From positions 1-47,020 of the forward strand of contig NZ_PQIA01000073.1 of the NCBI RefSeq assembly GCF_003385235.1: DNA of 47,020 bases. Reading direction: 5' to 3'. The notes below the pieces were generated by a model that did not search any database, was not told where the DNA came from, and was given only the letters and a program-made list of their open reading frames with translations. The position numbers and the translations under genes are program-made. Within the stretch, counting starts at the first letter, position 1. Every line of letters starts with the position of its first letter. Shown in pieces: positions 24,160 to 32,039 of this stretch. Source of the stretch: Amycolatopsis circi. GTDB lineage: Bacteria; Actinomycetota; Actinomycetes; Mycobacteriales; Pseudonocardiaceae.

Positions 24160-24330
24160 GGCGCAGCCGAGCACGGCGACGGTGGCGGGCGATGCCCGGG
24201 AGGCGAGTGCGCGTTTGTTCAGGCGCGCAGGAGCAGGTAGGCGAAGAGGCCGAACACCCATAGCGCGATGCCGAAGAAGAATGGCGCGAAACCGCGTCCG
24301 TAGACGCCGGCCGGGTGGAGATTGTGCCGG
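24160..24330 (-). pseudogene. Relic of a YhgE/Pip-type membrane protein
   Basis: One minus frame reads HPAGVYGRGFAPFFFGIALW followed by VFGLFAYLLLRA and stops at 24219. Another frame continues as RLNKRALASRASPATVAVLG. Joined by a frameshift, these give the segment typical of YhgE/Pip family C-terminal membrane domains. Neither end is complete. The following 24331-24668 holds no recognised gene, apart from a short plus-strand frame LIPELRKYGFEFGRSAICRL of unknown origin. Confidence 0.5.
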
Positions 24331-24668
24331 TCGACGTGCACTGGATTGTCCTGCTCTTGCTCTCGGCTGAAATGAGGGAGGAGGCCGCGTTGCAACGCGC
24401 GTTCGCGGTCGCCGAGACAGAGACGGAGGCGAACGACGACTTCAGCGATCATGCGTCAGGCGGTCCGCAAGAACCGGTACAGCCACTGCCGAGTTGATCC
24501 CAGAACTGCGCAAGTACGGCTTCGAGTTCGGCCGCAGCGCCATCTGCCGTCTGGTGCGGGGAGTTGTCCGGGCTCTGTGTCAGGTTCTCGACCGCCGCTC
24601 CGAGGGCTCGACGGTGGAGATCGAGCCGAGACGGGCCGCAGAGGAACCGCCGCGCCGCGGGCCCGTGG

Positions 24669-25502
24669 TCAGGATATGGCGATCAGGACGCTGGCGACGA
24701 GGGTGCCGCCCAGTCCGATGGTCTGCCTCCAGCGGAGTCGTTCGCGCAGCGCGGTGATGCCCAGCAGCACCGGCACGATCGGGTAGAGCGATGACAGCAC
24801 GACGGCGACGGCCAGGAACTGGGTTCTGGTAGCGAACAGATAGCAGACCAGGGCCAGCGCTGCCAGTGCGCCGGCGAGCAGACTCCCGAGGTCGTGGCGT
24901 GAAACCCTGGCCGTGCGGTTCGAGCGCGGCGCGAGGCGGAGGGCGACGAGCGCGACAACGGCGATGGCGGCAACCCGGCCGGCGGCGACCGGCCAGATGC
25001 CGGATGACGGGCTTGCCTGCGCCAGGGCCAGGTACTGCACTGCGATGCCGAAGCCCGCGATCAGGCCGTCCCCCAGCGCACGCCGGGTACCGGTCGTACC
25101 GCCCGCGACCAGCCACAGCGCAGGCAGAGCAAGCGCGATCCCCGCCCAGGCCGCCGGTGCGGGACGCTCCCCGAACACGGTGACGCTCGTCAGGACCGGC
25201 AACGCGACTCCGACGACCGCGCTGACGGGCACGACCACGGACATGGCGCCGCGACCCATGCCGCGGAACAGGGAGACCATCCCGATCCCGGTTCCGGCCC
25301 CTGACAGAGCACCCCAAGCGAGGTCCGTCAGCCGAGGCTCGGCTGACGAGACCAGGGGCGCGGCGATGGCGGCGGTGACCAGCCCCCCGACCTGGCCCAG
25401 CAGCGCGACCCGGGCGAAACCGGAACGGCGGGACAGGATCCCGCCGAGAAAGTCCGAGAAGCCGTAGCTCAGCGCTGATGCCAGCGCCAGCAACGCACCC
25501 AC
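24669..25502 (-). CDS. EamA/DMT-family transporter
   Basis: About 277 residues with ten hydrophobic segments in two EamA repeats (first about 2-135, second about 150-275). Typical pieces are ALASALSYGFSDFLGGILSR near the N-terminus and LLGITALRERLRWRQTIGLG near the C-terminus. The start is uncertain: GTG 25502 lies 5 bases after the marR stop, with a weak ribosome-binding site, suggesting coupled translation. The family exports amino acids, metabolites or drugs. The upstream MarR regulator probably controls it. Confidence 0.82.
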   Translation of the reverse strand: MGALLALASALSYGFSDFLGGILSRRSGFARVALLGQVGGLVTAAIAAPLVSSAEPRLTDLAWGALSGAGTGIGMVSLFRGMGRGAMSVVVPVSAVVGVALPVLTSVTVFGERPAPAAWAGIALALPALWLVAGGTTGTRRALGDGLIAGFGIAVQYLALAQASPSSGIWPVAAGRVAAIAVVALVALRLAPRSNRTARVSRHDLGSLLAGALAALALVCYLFATRTQFLAVAVVLSSLYPIVPVLLGITALRERLRWRQTIGLGGTLVASVLIAIS

Positions 25503-25507
25503 GGCGA

Positions 25508-26026
25508 TCAGCTCTGCCGGTTGCGCTCGGCTTCGCCGACCGGGCAGGCCGCCGAACTGGTGCAACTGGCGCGGTCGCACAACCGGCACAACAGATCCGC
25601 GTCGCCGATCTCGCCGTACAGCCCGGTGAGCAGCTTGGCCAGCAGCTCAGCCAAAGCCTCCTGTTCGGCGGCGTCGAGTCTGGACACCAGGTGGGCCAAG
25701 GGTTCGGCGCGAGCGGTCAGGATCTGGCCGGCCGCTCGCCGGCCCGGCGGGGTGAGCGTCACGCTCACCTGCCGCCCGGCGCCGGGCGATCGGCGGACGA
25801 GCCCGGCCGCTTCCAGCGAGTCGACCATGCGGGCGGCGGCGGACTGGCTCAGGCCCACTTGCCGGCCCAGCTCCGTCACGCTGATTCCCGGCGCTGTGGA
25901 CAGGGCCACCAGCGCACCGGCTCCGCTGGTGCTGACCTCGCCGGCTTGGCGCACCCCGGCGAGCATCACGTCGTTCACCGCCAGCGCGGCAGCCCCGAGC
26001 AGATTCGCCAGCCGTTTGTCATGCAT
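25508..26026 (-). CDS. MarR-family regulator with C-terminal cysteine motif
   Basis: A 172-residue protein. The winged helix is at about 45-110 (ISVTELGRQVGLSQSAAARM, then DSLEAAGLVRR). The C-terminus has LCRLCDRASCTSSAACPVG, with four Cys in an otherwise Cys-poor protein. Similar cysteine tails occur in a subgroup of actinobacterial MarR proteins and suggest metal binding or thiol sensing. It is co-directional with, and 5 bases from, the EamA transporter gene, its likely target. Confidence 0.85.
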   Translation of the reverse strand: MHDKRLANLLGAAALAVNDVMLAGVRQAGEVSTSGAGALVALSTAPGISVTELGRQVGLSQSAAARMVDSLEAAGLVRRSPGAGRQVSVTLTPPGRRAAGQILTARAEPLAHLVSRLDAAEQEALAELLAKLLTGLYGEIGDADLLCRLCDRASCTSSAACPVGEAERNRQS

Positions 26027-26539
26027 GACTCATGCATGCCAGATGATGACGGGCGCGGCGACCTTGATTTCCACCGCTGCTGATGTGATGAGGGTGCGCT
26101 GTCCGCATCCGCAGGTGGCGCACCCTCCGCAATGCTCCAGCGCGGTGTCCGGCTCTCGGCCGTTGGTCGTTGTCCCCTGTCTCGCAAAGCAGGTAGTGCC
26201 AGCATCCTCGGCAGTTCGCGGTCCGTCCGTCTCCGGGCGTCGATCCCGGCGGGGTCTGGAACGCGGCTCTCCCGGCACGCCTGCGGAACGGCTCCAGTAC
26301 CTCGCGCTGCTGCGCGGCCCGCGAGGCGAGTCCGTGTCCGGGCAGCGTTTCGCGAGCTGCAGCTGCCTAGCCGCACGGCCTGTCGCCTACTGCTCGATGC
26401 GGCGGTTGCTGGCGTCCTCGACCAGCGCCTCCGGCGACGCCGCCCCGTCCGAAAGGCTGAAGTAGCTCGCCGATGGGTGAACTCGCGGATCTCGCCCACG
26501 GGCAGGCGATCGAGACACTGAGGGGGCTAGATTGAGGCC
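26027..26539. other. Intergenic region, nothing recognised
   Basis: Open frames on both strands lack family resemblance. It includes the marR promoter side, with ATGACTCATGCATGCCA next to the marR start, and at the right end TAGATT (26528-26533), the -10 for the next gene. Confidence 0.5.
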
Positions 26540-26965
26540 ATGCCGAGCGACTTCACGCTGAAGACGATGAACGCCGTCCACCGCGGCCTGATCAAGCTCA
26601 CCGGTGGCCGGGTGGGCTGGAACGTCGCCATGCCGGTCCTCGAGCTGACCACGGTCGGCCGCAAGAGCGGGCAGGCACGGTCGGTGATGCTGACGTCGCC
26701 GCACCAGGAGGGCGACACTTTGGTCGTGGTGGCTTCGCGCGGGGGCGACGACACGCACCCAGCGTGGTTCCTGAACCTGCGCGACAACCCGGAGGTCGAA
26801 GTGTCGCTGAAGGGCGCGCCCCGGAAGCCGATGCGGGCCCGGATCGCCGACACCGAAGAACGCGCCCGCCTGTGGCCGAAGATCGCCGCCGACTTCAAGA
26901 ACTACGCGCAGTACCAGACGAAGACCGAGCGCGAGATCCCGCTCGTCTTCCTCGAACCGCGCTAG
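26540..26965 (+). CDS. Deazaflavin (F420)-dependent nitroreductase family protein (Ddn-like)
   Basis: A 141-residue protein of the split-barrel Ddn/F420 family: LELTTVGRKSGQARSVMLTS, then VVASRGGDDTHPAWFLNLRD, then NPEVEVSLKG. These segments carry the G-R-K-S-G and P-x-W-x-x-N-L residues used for F420 binding. The ATG lies 6 bases after TAGATT, so it is probably leaderless. Relatives reduce nitroimidazoles, quinones or other hydrophobic substrates with reduced F420; the physiological substrate is unknown. It stands alone. Confidence 0.9.
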   Translation: MPSDFTLKTMNAVHRGLIKLTGGRVGWNVAMPVLELTTVGRKSGQARSVMLTSPHQEGDTLVVVASRGGDDTHPAWFLNLRDNPEVEVSLKGAPRKPMRARIADTEERARLWPKIAADFKNYAQYQTKTEREIPLVFLEPR

Positions 26966-27164
26966 CCGGGATCCGCAACGCGACACTCTGGCAGGCCCGC
27001 AGATCAGACCGCCACACCCGCGCGCGTCCGGAGCCTGGCGTCGCCGCGATGACGTCGCCGGGCACCTGCGAGGACGCCGGAACGATCGTCGCGCTAGGTG
27101 AAAGCGACTACGAGGCAGACCACTCCCTCCCGCTCGAACTCGGAGACGCACCGAAGGCGTGGAG

Positions 27165-28160
27165 ATGAAACGGCTCCATGCTGCCGCGAAATCGCGCGCT
27201 GGGAACGCAGACGCGCTGGCGACAGCAACGTTGGCTTTGCTGACGGGCGTCGCGGGAAACCTGCGGACGAGGTGCTGCGCAGGGCGATGACGGGCTGCGC
27301 CTTCAACACCAGTCGGCGGGACACGGTCAAACCGCCGGAGGTCGAGCCTGCACTGGCCTGGCTGGCATCGAACACGCTCAACGTGTCGCGGCTCTGGACC
27401 AGCTCGCGCTGAAGATGGACGGGACAGCAGCCGCAGCGAAGACCGTCTACCGCAAGCGCGCTGTCGTATAGAACGCACTGGAGTTCGCTGTGGAGAAAGA
27501 AGTCTTGCAGAAGAACCGGCTGTCGGAGGTCAAAGTGGACGCCGCCGAAGCAGGTGCGGGCGATCGATACGCGGGTGGTGGTCAACACGACGCAAGGGCC
27601 GCAACTGTTGGCGGCAGTCGCCGAACAGAAGGTGATGCGGGTACCGAACGGCGCAACAGAGCCGATCGCAGGCGCGGCGTGGACCGACTCCGGCGAGTGC
27701 CGCGATCACAGACACCTCAAGCAGCGTGCGAAAGGCGAGGTGCGGTCGGTGCTGTCAGCGCCGCCGCTGACGGCAATGCTCCACCGGCACATCCGAGCAG
27801 TACGGCGTCGCGACGGACGGCAGGTTGTTCCGAAGTCTCGATGGCGGCCCAGTCGCTGAATCGACACTGGCAAGAGTCCGGGATAAGGCGCGCAAGTCCG
27901 CGTTGTCCGACGACGAGCACCGCTCTCCGCTGGCCCGGCGGCCGTACGACCTGCGGCATGCCTGCGTGTCCACCTGGTTGGCGGCAGGAGGGCAACCTGC
28001 CCAGGTGGCGTGCTGTTCGAGGTCTACGCCAAGGCGCCTGGCCGGTCTGGAAAAGGTGGGGTTGGCAAAGATCGCCCAGGTGCTGCGCCTCCCACCGGGC
28101 CGAATGTAGGCCACGAATAGGCCGCGGACAGCTGTATCCGGCCGGGTACTACTGGACACA
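27165..28160 (+). pseudogene. Decayed AICE/pSAM2-type tyrosine recombinase (integrase)
   Basis: Pieces of one integrase are spread over three frames. In order: ALATATLALLTG, GKPADEVLRRAMTGCAFNTS, PALAWLASNTLNVS, LALKMDGTAAAAKTVYRKRA, a TAG stop at 27469, NALEFAVEKEVLQKNRL, TRVVVNTTQGPQLLAAV, GAAWTDSGECRDHRHLKQRA, ARRPYDLRHACVSTWLAAGG (R-x-x-H region), and VLFEVYAK (catalytic Tyr). The segment normally carrying the first catalytic Arg is deleted, between VMRVPNG and GAAWTD. It lies on the 3' side of the tRNA at 28234, the usual place for such integrases. Inactive. Confidence 0.85.
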
Positions 28161-28177
28161 ACCAAACCAAACAAGAG

Positions 28178-28212
28178 CGGCCCCTGTCCAGGTTCATCCT
28201 GGTCAAGGGCCG
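28178..28212 (-). terminator. Terminator hairpin downstream of the tRNA
   Basis: The 15-base arms CGGCCCCTGTCCAGG and CCTGGTCAAGGGCCG pair with two mismatches around a 5-base loop. In the minus direction a T-rich run (CTCTTGTTTGG) follows. It ends the tRNA transcript and has a second, diverged copy at 12457-12513. Confidence 0.6.
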
Positions 28213-28233
28213 TTTACTGCAGGTGCTCGCGGG

Positions 28234-28307
28234 TGCCCCCGGTGAGATTCGAACTCACACTGGACGGGTTTTGAATCCGTTGCCTCTGCCAGTTGGGCTA
28301 CGGGGGC
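28234..28307 (-). tRNA. tRNA with CAA anticodon (tRNA-Leu by anticodon), short variable loop
   Basis: The minus strand folds as a 7-bp acceptor (GCCCCCG/CGGGGGC), TA, a D-arm with GGC pairing and the GG of the D-loop, an anticodon arm ACGGA-TTCAAAA-CCCGT, a 5-base variable loop, and a T-arm GTGAG-TTCGAAT-CTCAC, then A73. CCA is not encoded. The anticodon reads CAA, for Leu UUG, but canonical leucine tRNAs have a long variable arm, absent here. The top anticodon-stem pair is A-C. Such tRNAs are commonly annotated as tRNA-Leu near pdtaR in actinomycetes. Confidence 0.8.
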
Positions 28308-28523
28308 GCAGTGCGGGAAACTTTACGGGACCCGCCCTTCCCGCCGTCGACCGGGTCCGGTGATCGGCGGTGATCGGCAGTGATCGACTTGGGGCCGGGG
28401 CTGGGTGTCTCCCGCCACTTCGTGGTGAACGCCATCGTGGGATCTGGATCGGTCCCGGTACGCTGGGCTCTCGCGGGTGACCGCGTGTCGAAGACGTCCC
28501 GCCGAGCCTTCAGGAGGACACCG

Positions 28524-29138
28524 GTGACCGAACAGGCTGCCGAGTCGAACGGCGCCGCCGCCGGCGTGCCGCAGCGACGGGTGCTCGTCGCGGAAGACGA
28601 GGCGCTCATCCGGCTCGACCTGGTGGAAATGCTGCGCGAAGAGGGCTACGAGGTCGTCGGCGAGGCCGGCGACGGCGAGGAGGCCATCGCGCTGGCCACC
28701 GACCTCAAGCCGGACCTCGTGATCCTCGACGTCAAGATGCCGAAGCTCGACGGCATCGAGGCGGCCGCGCGGATCACCGGCGACCGGATCGCGCCGGTCG
28801 TCATTCTCACCGCGTTCAGCCAGCGCGACCTCGTCGAACGGGCCCGCGACGCGGGCACCATGGCGTATCTGGTGAAGCCGTTCGCCAAACGCGACCTCGT
28901 GCCCGCGATCGAGCTGGCCGTCAGCCGGTTCTCCGAGCTGCAGGCCCTCGAGGCCGAGGTCGCCGGGCTCACCGACCGGCTCGAGACCCGCAAGGTCATC
29001 GACCGGGCGAAGGGCCTGCTGATGAGCCGCCAGGGGCTCACCGAACCCGACGCGTTCCGCTGGATCCAGCGCACCGCGATGGACCGGCGCACCACGATGA
29101 AGGCCGTCGCCGAGGCGGTCGTGGAAAGCATCGGCTGA
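28524..29138 (+). CDS. pdtaR: ANTAR-domain response regulator PdtaR
   Basis: A 204-residue protein, almost the length of mycobacterial PdtaR (Rv1626). The receiver domain has VLVAEDEALIRLDLVEML, phospho-acceptor Asp69 (VILDVKMPKLDG), Thr96 and Lys118 (YLVKPFAKRDL). The C-terminal ANTAR domain (about 145-200, with RKVIDRAKGLLM and FRWIQRTAMDRR) binds tandem-hexaloop RNAs to prevent termination. The partner kinase PdtaS is encoded elsewhere. The GTG at 28524 follows AGGAGGA. A strong terminator follows, so it is a single-gene unit. Confidence 0.93.
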   Translation: MTEQAAESNGAAAGVPQRRVLVAEDEALIRLDLVEMLREEGYEVVGEAGDGEEAIALATDLKPDLVILDVKMPKLDGIEAAARITGDRIAPVVILTAFSQRDLVERARDAGTMAYLVKPFAKRDLVPAIELAVSRFSELQALEAEVAGLTDRLETRKVIDRAKGLLMSRQGLTEPDAFRWIQRTAMDRRTTMKAVAEAVVESIG

Positions 29139-29160
29139 GCACCGGCAAGAACCCGGAGAA

Positions 29161-29192
29161 GCGGGCGCGACCAGGGGTCGCGCCCGCTTTTT
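29161..29192 (+). terminator. Rho-independent terminator of pdtaR
   Basis: Perfect 12-bp GC-rich stem (29161-29172 with 29176-29187), 3-base loop AGG, then TTTTT (29188-29192). Confidence 0.92.
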
Positions 29193-29725
29193 CCTTGCCC
29201 GAAACCGCAAACCGCGCCGGAGAGTGACTGCCTGGCCCCGGAGCGCGCTCCCGCCCAGCGGGACTCCGTCCGGTTTGCCGCGTCCGTCCCGGGCCGCCGT
29301 GTCGCGCCGAAACCTGGCTGCTGACCAGCGAAAACCCTGCTGCCGCAGCGATGCCGGACCCACCCGTGCGGGTTGATCTGCCCTGCGCGAAAGGGCAAGG
29401 TTGCTACCTTGGAGTCCGGGGGATCGTGGTGTCGGTCACGATGACGGAGGGGATGTTCCTAGACTGCCCCCATCGATCGGACGTCAGGTCAAGGTCCGTT
29501 CGAGGGGTGCTCGGACACGAAGAGTCATTCACTCGGTCGTTGCAATAAGACGATCGAGTGTAAATCATCCGTTAATTCTCGTGACGACCGTCACGATGTG
29601 GATACAAGACTCGCTGTGACTCTGTGCAACACCTCACCCGGCGGCTACGTTCAGCGCCCAGTCGAAGTCCCACGCAGGGACCCGCCGTTCCCCTGGAACG
29701 TCGCGGGTGGCATTTGGAGGAACGA
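29193..29725 (+). promoter_or_regulatory. Long leader/control region of the liv operon
   Basis: No gene recognised. The region turns AT-richer around 29540-29580 (GTGTAAATCATCCGTTAATT), probably the promoter. A palindrome TCGTGACG-AC-CGTCACGA lies at 29579-29596 and is a candidate operator. A good TTTGGAGG ribosome-binding site (29713-29720) precedes the GTG at 29726. Confidence 0.45.
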
Positions 29726-30931
29726 GTGCAGAGAGCACGACTCACTAAGGTCATCGTGCTGGCCGCGGCGGGAGTCATCTCCCTGGGCGCCTGCTCGGCG
29801 CGGACCGGCGGTGACTCGGGTGGCGACAGCGGCGCGCCGCAGGCCGCGGCCCCGTCGGCGGCGGCGAACGCGGCGGACCCGGCAGGAGACGGCAAGGCGC
29901 AGTGCGCGCCGACCTCGATCGCCTACGCCGGCACGATCAACGGCGCGAACGCGGCCCTGGGCCAGAACATCCTCAAGGGCGCGAAGCTGGCCGTCGACCA
30001 GCACAACAAGGCGAACGCGGACTGCCAGGTCAAGCTGGAGCAGTTCGACACCGAGGGCACCCCGGACAAGGCGCCGGGCATCGTGACCCAGATCGTCAAC
30101 ACGCCGGGCATCGTCGGCGTCATCGGCCTCCCGTTCTCGGGCGAGTCGAAGGCCGCGGGCAACATCTTCAACTCCGCGGGCCTGGTCGCCGTGACCCCGT
30201 CCGCGACCAACCCGTCGCTCGCCCAGAACGGCTGGAAGACCTTCTTCCGCGCACTGGGCAACGACAACGCGCAGGGCCCGGCCGCCGCGAAGTTCATCAC
30301 CGGCGACCTGAAGGCCAACAAGGTCTGCGTGATCGAGGACGACTCCGAGTACGGCACCGGCCTCGCCGCCTCGACCATCAAGGCGCTCGGCGACAAGGCG
30401 AGCTGCCAGGACAAGGTCAAGACGAAGCAGACCGACTTCTCGGCCGTGGTCAACAAGATCAAGAACGAGAAGCCGGACGCGATCTTCTACTCGGGCTACT
30501 ACCAGGAAGCCGCTCCGTTCGCACAGCAGCTGAACGACGCCGGCGTCAAGGCGAAGTTCGTCGGCCCGGACGGCGTGAAGGATGACCTGTTCGTGAAGGG
30601 CGCCGGCGACGCCGCGGCCAACGCGTACTTCACCTGCCCCTGTGTCCCGGCCGACCAGTTCACCAAGTTCACCGACGCCTACAAGGCGGCGACCGGCGTC
30701 GACCCGGGCACCTACTCGCCCGAGGCCTACGACGTCGCGACGATCCTGCTGAAGGGCATCGACGCCGGCAAGAAGACCCGCGCCGATCTGCTGGACTTCG
30801 TGAAGACCTACGACGGCCAGGGCATCACGAAGCACTTCAAGTGGGACGACCACGGCGAGCTGTCCGCGACCACCGTGTGGACCTACAAGGTGGAGAACGG
30901 AAAGATCGTCCGCAACACCGAGATCAAGTAG
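29726..30931 (+). CDS. livK: Branched-chain amino acid ABC transporter substrate-binding lipoprotein
   Basis: A 401-residue lipoprotein. Signal peptide and lipobox: TKVIVLAAAGVISLGAC. After a Gly/Ala-rich linker comes a periplasmic-binding type I (Leu/Ile/Val) fold: IAYAGTINGANAALGQNILK, AKLAVDQHNKANADCQVKLE, GVIGLPFSGESKAAGNIF and YSGYYQEAAPFAQQLNDAGV. The fold is known for amino acids, amides and urea. It is the first gene of livKHMGF and has a long leader that may be regulated. Confidence 0.93.
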   Translation: MQRARLTKVIVLAAAGVISLGACSARTGGDSGGDSGAPQAAAPSAAANAADPAGDGKAQCAPTSIAYAGTINGANAALGQNILKGAKLAVDQHNKANADCQVKLEQFDTEGTPDKAPGIVTQIVNTPGIVGVIGLPFSGESKAAGNIFNSAGLVAVTPSATNPSLAQNGWKTFFRALGNDNAQGPAAAKFITGDLKANKVCVIEDDSEYGTGLAASTIKALGDKASCQDKVKTKQTDFSAVVNKIKNEKPDAIFYSGYYQEAAPFAQQLNDAGVKAKFVGPDGVKDDLFVKGAGDAAANAYFTCPCVPADQFTKFTDAYKAATGVDPGTYSPEAYDVATILLKGIDAGKKTRADLLDFVKTYDGQGITKHFKWDDHGELSATTVWTYKVENGKIVRNTEIK

Positions 30932-31019
30932 CTCACCGCTTTCGGTTCCAGTACCGGGGTGCGGGCCAGGCGGCATGATCCCGCCTCGCCCGCACCCCGG
31001 ACCCACATGGAGAACTAGT

Positions 31020-32039
31020 GTGTCGATGACCCCTGACCTCAGTTCGCTCGTCCTCGCGCAGGGCGGCGGCAGCTGGATCACCTTCGACGTGAATTCGTTC
31101 CTGAACCAGTTCTGGGACAACACGATCGACGGTCTTTCCTACGGCAGCATTTACGCGCTCGTGGCGCTGGGCTACACCCTCGTCTACGGCGTGCTCAAAC
31201 TCATCAACTTCGCCCACTCCGAGGTGTTCATCTACGGCGCCTTCGCGACGTGGTTCACCTTCTACGGCTTGGGTTTCCGCCCCGGCGCGACGCCGGATCT
31301 GCCGATCTTCGAACTGATCGGCTTCCTGCTGCTCGCGCTCATCGCGTCGATGGCGGTCTCCGGCGGGACCGCGGTCGTGCTGGAACGCGTGGCCTACCGG
31401 CCGCTGCGCAAACGCAAGGCGCCCCGGCTGGTCTTCCTGATCACCGCGATCGGCGCTTCCTTCGTGCTGCAGCAGATCCTGTTCATCTGGCGCGGCGGCA
31501 ACCCGGAGAACAGCATCCGGCTGCTGCGCAACGACGAGGTCTTCACGATCTTCGGCGGCAGCGTCACGATCGTCACCATCATCACCGTGGTGGCGTCGAT
31601 CCTGCTGATGGTCGGCACGGACATGTTCGTCAACCGCACCAAGTTCGGCCGCGGCATCCGCGCAGTGGCTCAGGACCCGGACACCGCGACGCTGATGGGC
31701 GTCAACAAGGAACGCGTCATCACGCTGACGTTCCTCATCGGCGGCCTGCTGGCCGGCGCGGCGGCGCTGTTCTACATGATGAAGATCCCGCAGGGCGCCT
31801 CGTACCAGGGCGGCTTCATCCTCGGCATCAAGGCGTTCACCGCCGCGGTGCTCGGCGGCATCGGCAACCTGCGCGGCGCGCTGCTGGGCGGCCTGCTGCT
31901 CGGCGTCGTGGAGAACTACGGGCAGTCGCTGTTCGGCGGCGCGTGGCGCGACGTCGTCGCGTTCGCCCTGCTGGTGCTGATCCTGATGTTCCGCCCGACC
32001 GGCATTCTCGGCGAATCGCTCGGAAAGGCACGGGTATGA
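31020..32039 (+). CDS. livH: Branched-chain amino acid ABC transporter permease LivH
   Basis: A 339-residue protein with about eight helices. Family features are YGSIYALVALGYTLVYGVLK, LINFAHSEVFIYGAFA and GGIGNLRGALLGGLLLGVVE. GTG 31020 follows GGAGA by 7 bases; ATG two codons later is an alternative. The stop overlaps livM (ATGA at 32036). It forms the translocation path together with LivM. Confidence 0.93.
   Translation: MSMTPDLSSLVLAQGGGSWITFDVNSFLNQFWDNTIDGLSYGSIYALVALGYTLVYGVLKLINFAHSEVFIYGAFATWFTFYGLGFRPGATPDLPIFELIGFLLLALIASMAVSGGTAVVLERVAYRPLRKRKAPRLVFLITAIGASFVLQQILFIWRGGNPENSIRLLRNDEVFTIFGGSVTIVTIITVVASILLMVGTDMFVNRTKFGRGIRAVAQDPDTATLMGVNKERVITLTFLIGGLLAGAAALFYMMKIPQGASYQGGFILGIKAFTAAVLGGIGNLRGALLGGLLLGVVENYGQSLFGGAWRDVVAFALLVLILMFRPTGILGESLGKARV

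Noticed and set aside
24494..24757. Transposase fragment
   Set aside because: LIPELRKYGFEFGRSAICRL looks protein-like but has no DDE or HTH pattern I can assign, and no terminal inverted repeats are visible.
29340..29620. Small genes in the liv leader (frames around 29351-29620)
   Set aside because: No ribosome-binding site, no conserved sequence, and stops interrupt; better explained as regulatory leader.
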